Part shown: positions 1-8,362 of the stretch, piece by piece
Layout: each line of letters opens with the position of its first letter
Position numbering within the stretch: the first letter of the stretch is position 1
NCBI GenBank assembly: GCA_003516705.1
Contig: DPCJ01000065.1
Coordinates: forward strand, 161-33,220
Reading direction: 5' to 3'
Source: Prolixibacteraceae bacterium
Lineage (GTDB): Bacteria > Bacteroidota > Bacteroidia > Bacteroidales > Prolixibacteraceae
Length of the DNA: 33,060 bases
Translations under genes and position numbers: made by a program
The notes under the pieces: generated by a model
Seen by the model: only the letters and a program-made list of their open reading frames with translations
Database searches by the model: none
Told to the model about the DNA's origin: nothing

Positions 1-1299
1 TTCGGCATACGCCGCGTATTCTGATATTTCTTCCTTTGAAAAGCCATTAAAGGTGACTATTTCTGTTACTTTGAATTCGCCTTTAGTAAGCGTGCCTGTC
101 TTATCAAACACCACGGTTTTAACCTGAGTAAGCGCATCTAAAAAGTTAGAACCTTTCACTAAAATGCCCTTGCGGGAAGCACCGCCTATTCCTCCGAAAT
201 ATCCAAGCGGAATACTGATTACCAGTGCACAGGGACATGAAATGACCAGAACGACCAGCGCTCGGTAAATCCATTCGCTGAAGGTCGCACCGCTTATTAA
301 AAGCGGAGGTACAACAGCCAGCAACAAAGCGCCAAAAACCACAACGGGAGTATAATATTTGGCAAACGTGGTGATGAACTTTTCGGTTTCAGCCTTTTTA
401 GAAGATGCGTTTTCGACCAGTTCCAGAATTTTTGATACTGACGATTCACTGAATATTTTGGTAACCGTGATTGTTAATACCCCGGTTTGATTAATCATCC
501 CGGATAAAACGGCGTCTTTGTCCTTCACTTTTCTTGGCACACTTTCGCCTGTCAGCGCCGAAGTATCGACAAATGAACTACCATCAATTACTTCGCCATC
601 GAGGGGGATTTTCTCCCCGGCTTTCACAATAATTGTATCGCCAACCTGAATACTTTCCGGTGAAACCCTGGTTGATTCTCCATCTACCACTAAATTTGCA
701 TATTCCGGCTTTATTTCGAGCAATGCTTTGATTGATTTTCGAGAGCGGTTAACAGCAATATCCTGGAACAGTTCGCCAACTACGTAAAATAACATAACAG
801 CAACTGCTTCGGGCATTTCGTCAATGGCAAAAGCGCCCAGGGTGGCAAACGTCATTAAAAACTGTTCATCGAAAACTTTTCCGCGGATGATATTTTTCCC
901 CGCCGTGGAAATCACTTTCCAACCCACAATGAGGTATGCTGTTACAAATACCAAATATTCTGCAAGATGAAAAGGCGTATTGTGGAGTACCTCTTCAAAA
1001 ATCAGTCCTGCTGCCAGGAGAAGGATGCCTGAAATTGCTTTAATAATCGTCCATTTATTTTCTGCAAGTTCACTTGAAGAAACAATTGTTTTTTCGTTAT
1101 TATTATCTTCAATTTCAACTTCCGGTTCAATCTCTTTAATTGTGCTTTTTACCTTTCCCAGGTCATCGGTATCTATTGTCATTGAAGCAGTGGCGAAATT
1201 AACGCTCACAAATTTTACTTCTTCCAGTTTTCCGACACCTTCTTCAACCTTTGCTGCACATGAAGCACAGTCCAGGTTTTTTAATTTATATTTTTTCAT
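1..1299 (-). CDS. Heavy-metal P1B-type ATPase (Zn/Cd/Pb type), 3' end outside window
   Basis: An inner-membrane pump that would use ATP to export soft divalent metals. The reading frame is open from the ATG at 1299 to the left edge (433 codons) and the C-terminal part is missing. Visible in order: an N-terminal heavy-metal-associated domain with CASC at residues 11-14, membrane helices, the actuator TGES at 250-253, the transmembrane metal site CPC at 355-357, and the phosphorylation motif DKTGT beginning at D399. The CPC motif with a DCASC-type HMA domain fits the ZntA/CadA group rather than copper pumps, though specificity is inferred. The gene follows the PII-like gene after a 96-bp spacer containing a hairpin and is probably the last recognised member of the metal operon. 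Confidence 0.93.
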   Translation of the reverse strand, partial: MKKYKLKNLDCASCAAKVEEGVGKLEEVKFVSVNFATASMTIDTDDLGKVKSTIKEIEPEVEIEDNNNEKTIVSSSELAENKWTIIKAISGILLLAAGLIFEEVLHNTPFHLAEYLVFVTAYLIVGWKVISTAGKNIIRGKVFDEQFLMTFATLGAFAIDEMPEAVAVMLFYVVGELFQDIAVNRSRKSIKALLEIKPEYANLVVDGESTRVSPESIQVGDTIIVKAGEKIPLDGEVIDGSSFVDTSALTGESVPRKVKDKDAVLSGMINQTGVLTITVTKIFSESSVSKILELVENASSKKAETEKFITTFAKYYTPVVVFGALLLAVVPPLLISGATFSEWIYRALVVLVISCPCALVISIPLGYFGGIGGASRKGILVKGSNFLDALTQVKTVVFDKTGTLTKGEFKVTEIVTFNGFSKEEISEYAAYAE

Positions 1300-1347
1300 A
1301 CCATTGTTTTTAAAAGTTTTTCCGGATGAACGATAAGTTGTAAAATA

Positions 1348-1378
1348 GCAGGTCACTATTTGTTTCATAGCAACCTGC
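1348..1378 (-). other. Intergenic hairpin between the PII-like gene and the P1B ATPase
   Basis: GCAGGT (1348-1353) pairs with ACCTGC (1373-1378), and inside it CTAT pairs with ATAG across a symmetrical two-base internal loop. On the minus strand it is followed by only a short T-rich stretch (TATTTT), so it could be a weak terminator or attenuator lowering ATPase expression relative to the upstream pump genes, or an RNA-processing site. The function is inferred. Confidence 0.4.
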
Positions 1379-1395
1379 CGTTCACCCGCCGATTA

Positions 1396-1725
1396 TTATT
1401 CGCCGTTTTCCAATCCCGTTTTTACCCGGTAAGCTTTTTCAACATTGGAAACATAAATTATCCCATCGCCTGGGTTTAATGTTTTTCCAAATTCCGAAAT
1501 GATACTTACCACCGTATTAACTTTTGCTTTCTCAATAACCATTTCAATTTTGGCCATTGGGCTATCGGTAATGGAAAATTTTTGGGAAACAAACGCTCCT
1601 TCGTCCTGAAATTTCCCTGTTCCTTCTGCACTTGATATCGTTATATTTTCAAAGCCATTGTCTTTAAGCTGTTCAATTATCTCATTCACATGGTTTGGCC
1701 GTACAAATGCTTTTATTTCTTTCAT
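1396..1725 (-). CDS. PII-like signalling protein of a metal-efflux operon
   Basis: A 109-aa protein of PII size. The second half carries a B-loop-like stretch, TLNPGDGIIYVSNVEKAYRV, which matches the PII signature around GDGxIxVxxVExAxRxxTG. The central T-loop region (about residues 35-55) differs from nitrogen-regulatory GlnB/GlnK and lacks the usual uridylylation context. PII-like proteins encoded beside CusA/CzcA-type efflux genes are a known subgroup (PII-NG), proposed to have left nitrogen control. Here the gene starts 21 bp after the adaptor gene and precedes the ATPase, so a role as trimeric sensor or modulator of metal efflux is likely. The ligand is unknown. Confidence 0.85.
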   Translation of the reverse strand: MKEIKAFVRPNHVNEIIEQLKDNGFENITISSAEGTGKFQDEGAFVSQKFSITDSPMAKIEMVIEKAKVNTVVSIISEFGKTLNPGDGIIYVSNVEKAYRVKTGLENGE

Positions 1726-1746
1726 AATCGTACTTTTTTTATGTTA

Positions 1747-3000
1747 TCAACCACAGGTCATTTCGCCCGCATTCTTTTTGGCTGAAAGTAACTTGTATGC
1801 CCCTTTGGTTACAATTTTGGTATTTTGAATATCGAAACTTGTGGGTAGTTGAATTTCCGTAAAACCATCGTTGGTATCGCCTTTGGTAACTTCGATAAAG
1901 CGATATTCGGTAAATGGCTTGCCTTCTTCTTCTTTGTCTTTCTCAAAAGCAAAGATGTAATATTTATTGTCGAACGAAACCACGGCATCGGCAGGAACAG
2001 AGGTAACCTGTTTGTCGGTTTTTTCGATATGCGCCAATACATACATTCCGGGCAAAACGTTATTACAGGGTTGCTGAACGGTTGCATATACCTTGAATGT
2101 TTTATCGGCATTTATTGATTTACCAACCTGATAAATTTTTGCCTTATGCTCGTGTGTATCGTTGTTGATAGAGAAGTGTGCAAACTGTCCAATTGAAATG
2201 GTGTTTGCATCTTTTTCGAACAAACTCAGTTCGAGCAATAAATTATCGGTACCCACAATTTCAAACAGAACATCGGTAGGCGAAACGTATTTGCCCATGC
2301 TGATATTTGCCGTTTTTACATAGCCACTGATAGGCGAAACAAGGGCAATGGTTGCCGAAATACCATCCTCGGTAAGTGTGGCAGGATTAATGCCAATTAC
2401 CTGTAACTTTTGCCCTACACCTTTTAGCTGGGCTTTAAGGCTGCGGTATTCGGATGTAGTTTGTTGCATGTTTTTTTCAGAATAAACATCGTCTTTGTAA
2501 AGTTCGGAATGGCGTTTATACTCGGCTTCGGCAAACTCAAACTTGTTTTTAATGTCGAGGTAATTTTGCTGTAAATCGACAAATTCGGTATTCTCAATAA
2601 TGGCAAGCGTTTGTCCTTTAGAAACCGCATTGCCTGGCAAAAGATTTGACGATTTTACAAATCCCCCTAAAGGAACACTCACCGAAGCTGAATTTTGCGG
2701 AGCTGTGGTAACAATACCGTTTGCTTTGATTACTCCGCTTAACTGGCGCATTTCAACGTTGCCCAGTTGCACACCTGCCAATTTAATTTGTTCGGCGTTC
2801 AGTTCCACGATGTCTTCGGGTAATTCTTCGTGTTCGCCCTCTTCCTCATGTTCGCCCTCGGTATGGCTATCTTTTTCGCCAGCTTCGGCATGTGTTTCGG
2901 CAGCATGGCCATGCTCATCAAGTTTTTTTCCTTTACAGCCAACGAAGGCTGTTACACTAATCATTACCAAAAGAATGATGCTATATTTTATTGTTTTCAT
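1747..3000 (-). CDS. RND efflux periplasmic adaptor lipoprotein (CzcB/CusB-like)
   Basis: The membrane-fusion subunit that links the inner-membrane RND pump to the outer-membrane channel. The 417-aa protein begins with a lipoprotein signal peptide, hydrophobic residues 6-20 followed by a lipobox with Cys22 (AFVGC). It then has a His/Glu-rich stretch (about residues 29-60, many H and E) that probably binds metal in the periplasm. The HlyD-type core follows: a beta-barrel/lipoyl half (VSVPLGGFV), an alpha-hairpin region around 140-200, and the second lipoyl half (SPISGYVKTANISMGKYV). It starts 13 bp after the pump gene, so translation is probably coupled. The His-rich segment fits a zinc or related divalent substrate. 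Confidence 0.93.
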   Translation of the reverse strand: MKTIKYSIILLVMISVTAFVGCKGKKLDEHGHAAETHAEAGEKDSHTEGEHEEEGEHEELPEDIVELNAEQIKLAGVQLGNVEMRQLSGVIKANGIVTTAPQNSASVSVPLGGFVKSSNLLPGNAVSKGQTLAIIENTEFVDLQQNYLDIKNKFEFAEAEYKRHSELYKDDVYSEKNMQQTTSEYRSLKAQLKGVGQKLQVIGINPATLTEDGISATIALVSPISGYVKTANISMGKYVSPTDVLFEIVGTDNLLLELSLFEKDANTISIGQFAHFSINNDTHEHKAKIYQVGKSINADKTFKVYATVQQPCNNVLPGMYVLAHIEKTDKQVTSVPADAVVSFDNKYYIFAFEKDKEEEGKPFTEYRFIEVTKGDTNDGFTEIQLPTSFDIQNTKIVTKGAYKLLSAKKNAGEMTCG

Positions 3001-3013
3001 AATTATTCAAAAA

Positions 3014-6000
3014 TTAAAATGTTTTACCTGTAATAAAGTCAATGGATATGATGGTTTGATTGTAGCCATTGAGTGCATCGAGATAGCTTTGTTTGATTGC
3101 CAATGCACGGTTGAGCGAAAGGATATAATCGAGATAATCCATTGCACCCGCTTTGTAACTGCGTGTAGCTTGCTCGATAATCAAATCGGCTTCTGGAACG
3201 GCTTGTTTTTCGTAAAAATCAACACTGTTGCTGAATTTACCATATTCGCTCAAAAGAGCCTGATAACTGCCCGAAAGCGATTTGGAGTAATACTCGGCAT
3301 TGGTGCTTGCTACCTGCTGTTTTATTTTTGCTGCCTTAGTTTTAGAAGTATAAGGAGCAAACCACAACGGAATTGAAATACCTGCCTGAATACCTGTAAA
3401 ACGGTCACTCGTACCGAAGGTGCGGGGGATTCCATTTACTTCCTGCACGCCCTGCATGGTTTGGCTAAAGTAGCCAATGTTAAAATCGGGCATCATACGG
3501 CTGCGTTCCAAATTTTTCTCGATACGTGCAATTTCAACCTGCTGTTGGGTGTAGCCCAACGATGGATTGACAGAAACGGCGGAAGTGTCGGAAAGTGCAA
3601 TAAACCCAGAACGGCGAAGTACCGTATCGGCAGGGGTTAAGGCGTAATCTACATTCAAAAGAGTTTGCAAACGCAGGTTTAGAATGCCAATATCGGCTAT
3701 GGTTTGTTGCAAAATGTTTTTAATTTCGAGGCTTTGCGAACGGGCGGTAATCATTTCGAGGCGGTTTGTTTCGCCAGTTTTTGCCCGAAGTTCGGTAGCA
3801 CGTAAAAATCCTGAATACAAACTATCCTGATGCTCCAAAAGCTTTTGTTTGGAATACAGGTAAGCCAATTGCCAATATACTTGTTTTACCTGCGTGGCAA
3901 TTTCAAGCTGCGAGGCTTTTTGTTGCCATTCGCTGCTTTTTACATTGGCATTTGCCAGTTTGTTTTGATTGATGTAAACCGAAGGAAAGGCAAAAGATTG
4001 CGAAACGGCAAAGCTATTGTCTTTGGTATAAGAGTTAAACTGACCGTACTGCCCATCGATAGCGGTTTTTGGAATATCCCACGAAGCACCTTTGAGGGCT
4101 TTTTGCGCATCGACCGAATAAGCGGCGGAACGAACCGCCAAATTGCTGTCTAAGGCTAATTCTAGGGCATCTTGCAATGATATTGGCTTGGTTTGCTGTG
4201 CTTCGGCTTTGCTAAAAATGAAAGTACCTAAAAGCACTAAAATCATAGCCAACCCACCCGCATTCAATTTTCCTTTTTTAGAAAATCTGAAATTACGTTT
4301 TGTGAAGATGATATAAAGAATTGGTAAAACGATTAAAGTGAGCAAGGTTGATGTAATAAGTCCACCAATAACAACGGTTGCCAAAGGTTTCTGAACTTCG
4401 GCACCAGCCGAGGTTGATAATGCCATTGGAAGAAAACCAAACGAAGCCACGGCAGCCGTCATTAAAACGGGACGCAAACGAGTATTTAAACCTTTTAAAA
4501 CCCTTTCGGTAATGTCGGAAATGCCCTCCTTTTCGAGTCGGTTAAATTCGGCAATAAGCACAATGCCATTGAGAACGGCAACCCCGAACAAGGCAATGAA
4601 GCCAACACCTGCGGAAATGGAAAAATTCATATCCCTTAACCAAAGGGCAACTACCCCGCCAATGGCAGCCATAGGCACAGCCGTGTAAATAAGAACGGTT
4701 TGTTTTAGCGAATGGAAGGTAAAAAACAACAATACAAAAATGAGTAACAAAGCCACAGGAACGGCAATTGCCAAACGTTCACGGGCAGCAATAAGGTTTT
4801 CGAACTGACCGCCAAAAGTGGTGTAATACCCAACAGGTAACGTAAGGTTTGCATCGAGTTTTGACTGTGCATCTTTTACCACGCTTTGCACATCGCGACC
4901 ACGCACGTTAAAACCAATGGTTAAACGGCGTTTTGTGTTTTCGCGCGATACTTGGGCAGGACCTGTTTTAATTTCCACACTTGCCAACTGGTCGAGCGAA
5001 ATTAAGCGACCATCGGGCAGGGCAATACTTAGGTTTTTAACATCGGAAATATCTCGGCGGTTGGCTTTGTCGAGCCTAACTACAAGGTCGAAACGCATTT
5101 CCTCGTCGAATACCACACCTGCCGAACTACCTGCAAAAGCAGCCTTTAAAATGTTGTTTATATCTGTAACTGAAACTCCGTATTGTGCCATACGTGGGCG
5201 GTTGTACTCGACCTGAATTTGAGCCAAGCCCGTTACTTTTTCAACGTTTATGTCGGTTACGCCTTCGATATTTTGTATATATTCTTCGATTTGAGAGGCT
5301 TTGAGGGCAAGAGTGTCAAGGTTATCTCCAAACAATTTAATTGCCACATCCTGACGTGAACCTGTCATTAGCTCATTAAAACGAAGTTGTATAGGTTGCG
5401 AGAACTCGAATTTAACGCCTGCCAAAACAGCCAGTTTCTCTTCCATTTTCTCTACCAGTTCTTCACGGGTTTCGGCGGTTGTCCACTCGCTTTTGGGTTT
5501 GAGGGTAATAATATAGTCGCCTGTTTCCATTGGCGTAGGGTCGGTGGGTATTTCGCCAGGGCCTATTTTAGCAATCAAATGTTTTATTTCGGGAAAGTTA
5601 TCACGCAAAATGGTATTAGCACGTTTTACCTCGTCAACCGTATTGGCAGGTGAACCACCCTGTAAGGTAATAACCAATCCTGCAAGGTCGCCTTCTTCGA
5701 GTTGTGGTATAAACTCACCACCCAAACGACTAAACAAAAACAAGCTACCAATAAATAAAATTACAGCAGTTAAAACAATTGCCAGTTTGTGTTTTAAAGC
5801 GTAGAGAATTACCGGATTAAAAGCCTTGTGGAAGAAATCCATAATCTTATCGGAAATATTGCGTTTGTGTTCGGTATTCTTGCTCAGGAACAATGACGAA
5901 ATCATGGGAACCCATGTAAGCGACAGAATAAATGCCCCAAGAATGGCAAAACTCACCACCTGTCCCATTGGTTTGAACATTTTCCCCTCGATACCCACCA

Positions 6001-7402
6001 ATGCAAGGATTGGTAAATACACAATTAAGATAATAATTTCGCCAAAAGCTGCTGCGGTTCGGATTTTACTTGAAGCCTGAAAAACTTCTTCGTCCATTTG
6101 TGGCTGCGAGAGCCGTTTTATGCCTGTATGGTGGCTTTTGCTCATGGTAATTCGGTGGACAATACTTTCGACAATAATTACTGCCCCATCCACAATCAAA
6201 CCAAAGTCGATTGCCCCAAGGCTCATTAGATTGCCCGAGACACCGAAAAGCTGCATCATACCAATTGCAAAAAGCATGGCAAGTGGTATTACAGATGCTA
6301 CAATTAAACCTGCCCTGAAATTACCAAGCAATAAGACCAAAATAAAAATAACAATCAAAGCCCCTTCAAGTAAGTTTCGCGTCACTGTGCCAATGGCACG
6401 GTCAACCAAATCGGTACGGTCGAGGTAAGGAGTTATTTCGATACCTGCGGGTAACGATTTTTGAATAGATGTGATTTTTTCCTTTACCTGCCCGATAACT
6501 TCATTGGCGTTTGCTCCTTTGAGCATCATCACCACGCCACCAACGGCTTCGGTAGTGTCGGAAACCAAAGCACCGTAACGGGTAGCATGTCCGAATTGTA
6601 CGGTTGCCACATCACGCACCAGAACGGGAATGCCGTTTGTGGTTTTTACAACAATATTTTCGATGTCGTCGAGCGTTTTAACCAAACCAATACCACGAAT
6701 AAAATAGGCTTCGGGCTTTTTATCAATATAGGCACTACCTGTGTTCTCATTGTTGTTTTCGAGGGCTTCGAAAATATCGGTCAACGAAAGGTTCATTGCC
6801 CGTAAACGTTCGGGTTTTACGGCAATTTCGTATTGTTTTACAAATCCACCGTAACTGTTTACCTCTGCCACACCTGGTGTTCCAAGCATCTGGCGGCGTA
6901 CAATCCAATCCTGATAAGTACGCAAGTCCATAGGTGTAAACTTATCTTTGTAACCGTCTTTTATTTCGAGGGTATATTGAAAAATCTCGCCCAACCCTGT
7001 TGATATTGGAGCCATTTCAATTTTAGCCAAGCCCTGCGGAATTTGGTCTTCGGCTTCCCTAAGCCGTTCGCCAATTTGTTGCCGTGCCCAGTAAATATCA
7101 ACATTGTCTTTAAAAACTACGGTAACAACCGATAAACCCAAACGGGAAATGGAGCGAAGCTCAACCACATCGGGGATATTGGCAACTGAAACCTCTATTG
7201 GTGCAGTTATAAAACTCTCAACTTCCTGCACTGCCAATGATGGCGCGCGGGAAATAACCTGTACCTGATTGTTTGTAATATCGGGAACTGCATCAATGGG
7301 CAGATGAACAAGCGAATATGAACCCCACGCAACCAATGCAAGGGCAAATAACCCGATAATTATCTTGTTCTTTATCGAAAATCGAATGATTCGTTCTATC
7401 AT
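3014..7402 (-). CDS. CzcA-type heavy-metal RND pump fused to a TolC-like outer-membrane channel
   Basis: A 1462-aa fusion. Residues 1 to about 1035 are an HME-family RND proton antiporter with the usual 12-helix, two-large-loop layout. The proton-relay helix reads DFGLIVDGAVIIVE with D399, D405 and E412, the pattern of divalent-cation pumps (CzcA type) rather than Cu/Ag pumps. After a basic linker comes a signal-peptide-like segment (hydrophobic about 1051-1063, then KAEA) with a probable signal-peptidase site after A1068. Residues 1069-1462 are a CzcC/TolC-like outer-membrane factor with two coiled repeats. Proteins of about 1450 aa with this layout occur in other Bacteroidota, so the fusion is unlikely to be a sequencing error. 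Cleavage into two mature proteins is inferred. Confidence 0.93.
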   Translation of the reverse strand: MIERIIRFSIKNKIIIGLFALALVAWGSYSLVHLPIDAVPDITNNQVQVISRAPSLAVQEVESFITAPIEVSVANIPDVVELRSISRLGLSVVTVVFKDNVDIYWARQQIGERLREAEDQIPQGLAKIEMAPISTGLGEIFQYTLEIKDGYKDKFTPMDLRTYQDWIVRRQMLGTPGVAEVNSYGGFVKQYEIAVKPERLRAMNLSLTDIFEALENNNENTGSAYIDKKPEAYFIRGIGLVKTLDDIENIVVKTTNGIPVLVRDVATVQFGHATRYGALVSDTTEAVGGVVMMLKGANANEVIGQVKEKITSIQKSLPAGIEITPYLDRTDLVDRAIGTVTRNLLEGALIVIFILVLLLGNFRAGLIVASVIPLAMLFAIGMMQLFGVSGNLMSLGAIDFGLIVDGAVIIVESIVHRITMSKSHHTGIKRLSQPQMDEEVFQASSKIRTAAAFGEIIILIVYLPILALVGIEGKMFKPMGQVVSFAILGAFILSLTWVPMISSLFLSKNTEHKRNISDKIMDFFHKAFNPVILYALKHKLAIVLTAVILFIGSLFLFSRLGGEFIPQLEEGDLAGLVITLQGGSPANTVDEVKRANTILRDNFPEIKHLIAKIGPGEIPTDPTPMETGDYIITLKPKSEWTTAETREELVEKMEEKLAVLAGVKFEFSQPIQLRFNELMTGSRQDVAIKLFGDNLDTLALKASQIEEYIQNIEGVTDINVEKVTGLAQIQVEYNRPRMAQYGVSVTDINNILKAAFAGSSAGVVFDEEMRFDLVVRLDKANRRDISDVKNLSIALPDGRLISLDQLASVEIKTGPAQVSRENTKRRLTIGFNVRGRDVQSVVKDAQSKLDANLTLPVGYYTTFGGQFENLIAARERLAIAVPVALLLIFVLLFFTFHSLKQTVLIYTAVPMAAIGGVVALWLRDMNFSISAGVGFIALFGVAVLNGIVLIAEFNRLEKEGISDITERVLKGLNTRLRPVLMTAAVASFGFLPMALSTSAGAEVQKPLATVVIGGLITSTLLTLIVLPILYIIFTKRNFRFSKKGKLNAGGLAMILVLLGTFIFSKAEAQQTKPISLQDALELALDSNLAVRSAAYSVDAQKALKGASWDIPKTAIDGQYGQFNSYTKDNSFAVSQSFAFPSVYINQNKLANANVKSSEWQQKASQLEIATQVKQVYWQLAYLYSKQKLLEHQDSLYSGFLRATELRAKTGETNRLEMITARSQSLEIKNILQQTIADIGILNLRLQTLLNVDYALTPADTVLRRSGFIALSDTSAVSVNPSLGYTQQQVEIARIEKNLERSRMMPDFNIGYFSQTMQGVQEVNGIPRTFGTSDRFTGIQAGISIPLWFAPYTSKTKAAKIKQQVASTNAEYYSKSLSGSYQALLSEYGKFSNSVDFYEKQAVPEADLIIEQATRSYKAGAMDYLDYILSLNRALAIKQSYLDALNGYNQTIISIDFITGKTF

Positions 7403-7484
7403 AATGAATATAAAAAAAGTTAATACATAAATTCCATCACAAGCTTAGAAAAGACATGTGAAATACTAAAAGACGGGAATCGTA

Positions 7485-7793
7485 TTAGCTTAATTTAGGT
7501 GGCTGCCAAATGGTGGCAAAAAGGGAAGAAACGAAGGAATTATTGTACTCTGTAGTCAACTTTTGAACAATCGGGGTACAAGTAAAATAAATAATGGAAT
7601 TGTTTAGAATTGGAGATACACAACAATCGCAAGTGCAAAACGGAGAGCAAAGGTCGGTGGTGTGTTCGTGGTGTTCGGAAGTTGTATTTGAAAGTTCAAT
7701 TTTCTGCATTGTATTGTCTTTTGGAACATCAACGCAAGGAATTGCGGTGAGTACCAACACATAAACGGACAATATGAATGCAAAATATTTCAT
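7485..7793 (-). CDS. Small exported protein with His/Cys cluster (possibly DUF6660)
   Basis: A 102-aa protein with an N-terminal hydrophobic segment (about residues 3-18) that looks like a signal peptide or lipobox (TAIPC). The middle holds a potential metal-binding cluster: EHHEHTTDLC followed by CTCDCC. I do not recognise a characterised function. It resembles small Bacteroidota proteins (DUF6660-like) encoded beside CzcA pumps, but that match is from memory. It is the first gene after the Fur-family operator and promoter and lies 82 bp ahead of the pump gene, so it is probably an induced periplasmic metal-binding accessory or chaperone. Confidence 0.7.
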   Translation of the reverse strand: MKYFAFILSVYVLVLTAIPCVDVPKDNTMQKIELSNTTSEHHEHTTDLCSPFCTCDCCVSPILNNSIIYFTCTPIVQKLTTEYNNSFVSSLFATIWQPPKLS

Positions 7794-7808
7794 TTAAATA
7801 ATTTGATG

Positions 7809-7816
7809 CAAATATA
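7809..7816 (-). promoter_or_regulatory. -7 promoter element of the metal-efflux operon
   Basis: On the minus strand this reads TATATTTG, matching the Bacteroidota -7 consensus TAnnTTTG. It lies 15 bp upstream of the ATG at 7793, giving a very short leader. The -33 region would fall inside the adjacent palindrome at 7830-7844, so a protein bound there should block transcription. Confidence 0.6.
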
Positions 7817-7829
7817 AATCAAAAAAACA

Positions 7830-7844
7830 TGCAACTAAGTTGCA
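7830..7844. promoter_or_regulatory. Probable Fur-family operator (perfect 7-1-7 palindrome)
   Basis: TGCAACTAAGTTGCA is a perfect inverted repeat around one central base. It sits between the regulator gene's stop (7851) and the efflux operon start (7793), overlapping the expected -33 region. Length, symmetry and AT-rich flanks fit a Fur/Zur-type dimer site. Assignment to the regulator encoded at 7851-8261 is inferred from adjacency. Confidence 0.6.
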
Positions 7845-7850
7845 AAGTTT

Positions 7851-8261
7851 TTATATGTCACAATTGGAACAAACACCTTTCATAACCATATTGATTGTTT
7901 CGAGTTTAAAATTCAGAGGTAAAGCGATTGAGGGAATAGAAATATCATTCAAACAATAAGTCTGCTGACATTTGGTACAGAGAAAATGAACATGTAAATC
8001 TTCGGGATGGCATTGGCATTTTTCCAGGCACAAAGCATACTTCACAGAACCACTGCCATCGTCGATACTATGAATGAGTTTTTTTTCTTCGAAAGTTTTT
8101 AAAGTTCTGTAAAGCGTGGTACGCTCAGCCTTTTCAAATTTTTGTTCCAGTTCAGGCAAACTAATGGCTACATCTTGCTCCCCTAATATTTTCAATACAA
8201 GCTCACGCATGGCGGTTGGCTTGATATTTCTGCTTTTAAGCCTTTCATCTGACTTTTTCAT
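7851..8261 (-). CDS. Fur-family metal-responsive transcriptional regulator
   Basis: A 136-aa protein with an N-terminal winged-helix domain (about residues 1-80, including RTTLYRTLKTFEEKKLI, the Fur recognition-helix region) and a C-terminal dimerisation/metal domain. The latter shows HPEDLHVHFLC followed by CTKC and a terminal CSNC, the paired CxxC structural zinc site of Fur/Zur proteins. It lies directly upstream of the efflux genes, and the spacer to the next gene carries a perfect palindrome, so it probably represses the pump operon until metal rises. Zur-like sensing would be unusual because Zur normally represses uptake genes. The sensed metal cannot be told from sequence. Confidence 0.9.
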   Translation of the reverse strand: MKKSDERLKSRNIKPTAMRELVLKILGEQDVAISLPELEQKFEKAERTTLYRTLKTFEEKKLIHSIDDGSGSVKYALCLEKCQCHPEDLHVHFLCTKCQQTYCLNDISIPSIALPLNFKLETINMVMKGVCSNCDI

Positions 8262-8362
8262 GTATAAATAATTTTTAGTTATACCGGATGGAATTCCTGA
8301 AATAAATATACAACCGTGTTAGCATAGATACTATTTGGGTGTTCCATATTTTATGTTAAAGT

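Noticed and set aside
2600..3376. 258-aa plus-strand ORF opposite the efflux adaptor gene
   Set aside because: It is the antisense shadow of the His-rich adaptor and the TolC-like domain; composition (Ser/Cys/Pro runs) is typical of antisense frames.
7403..8362. Left attachment site of the integrated element between the metal operon and the defence island
   Set aside because: No copy of the 18-base mnmE end was found here by eye, so the left boundary stays open.
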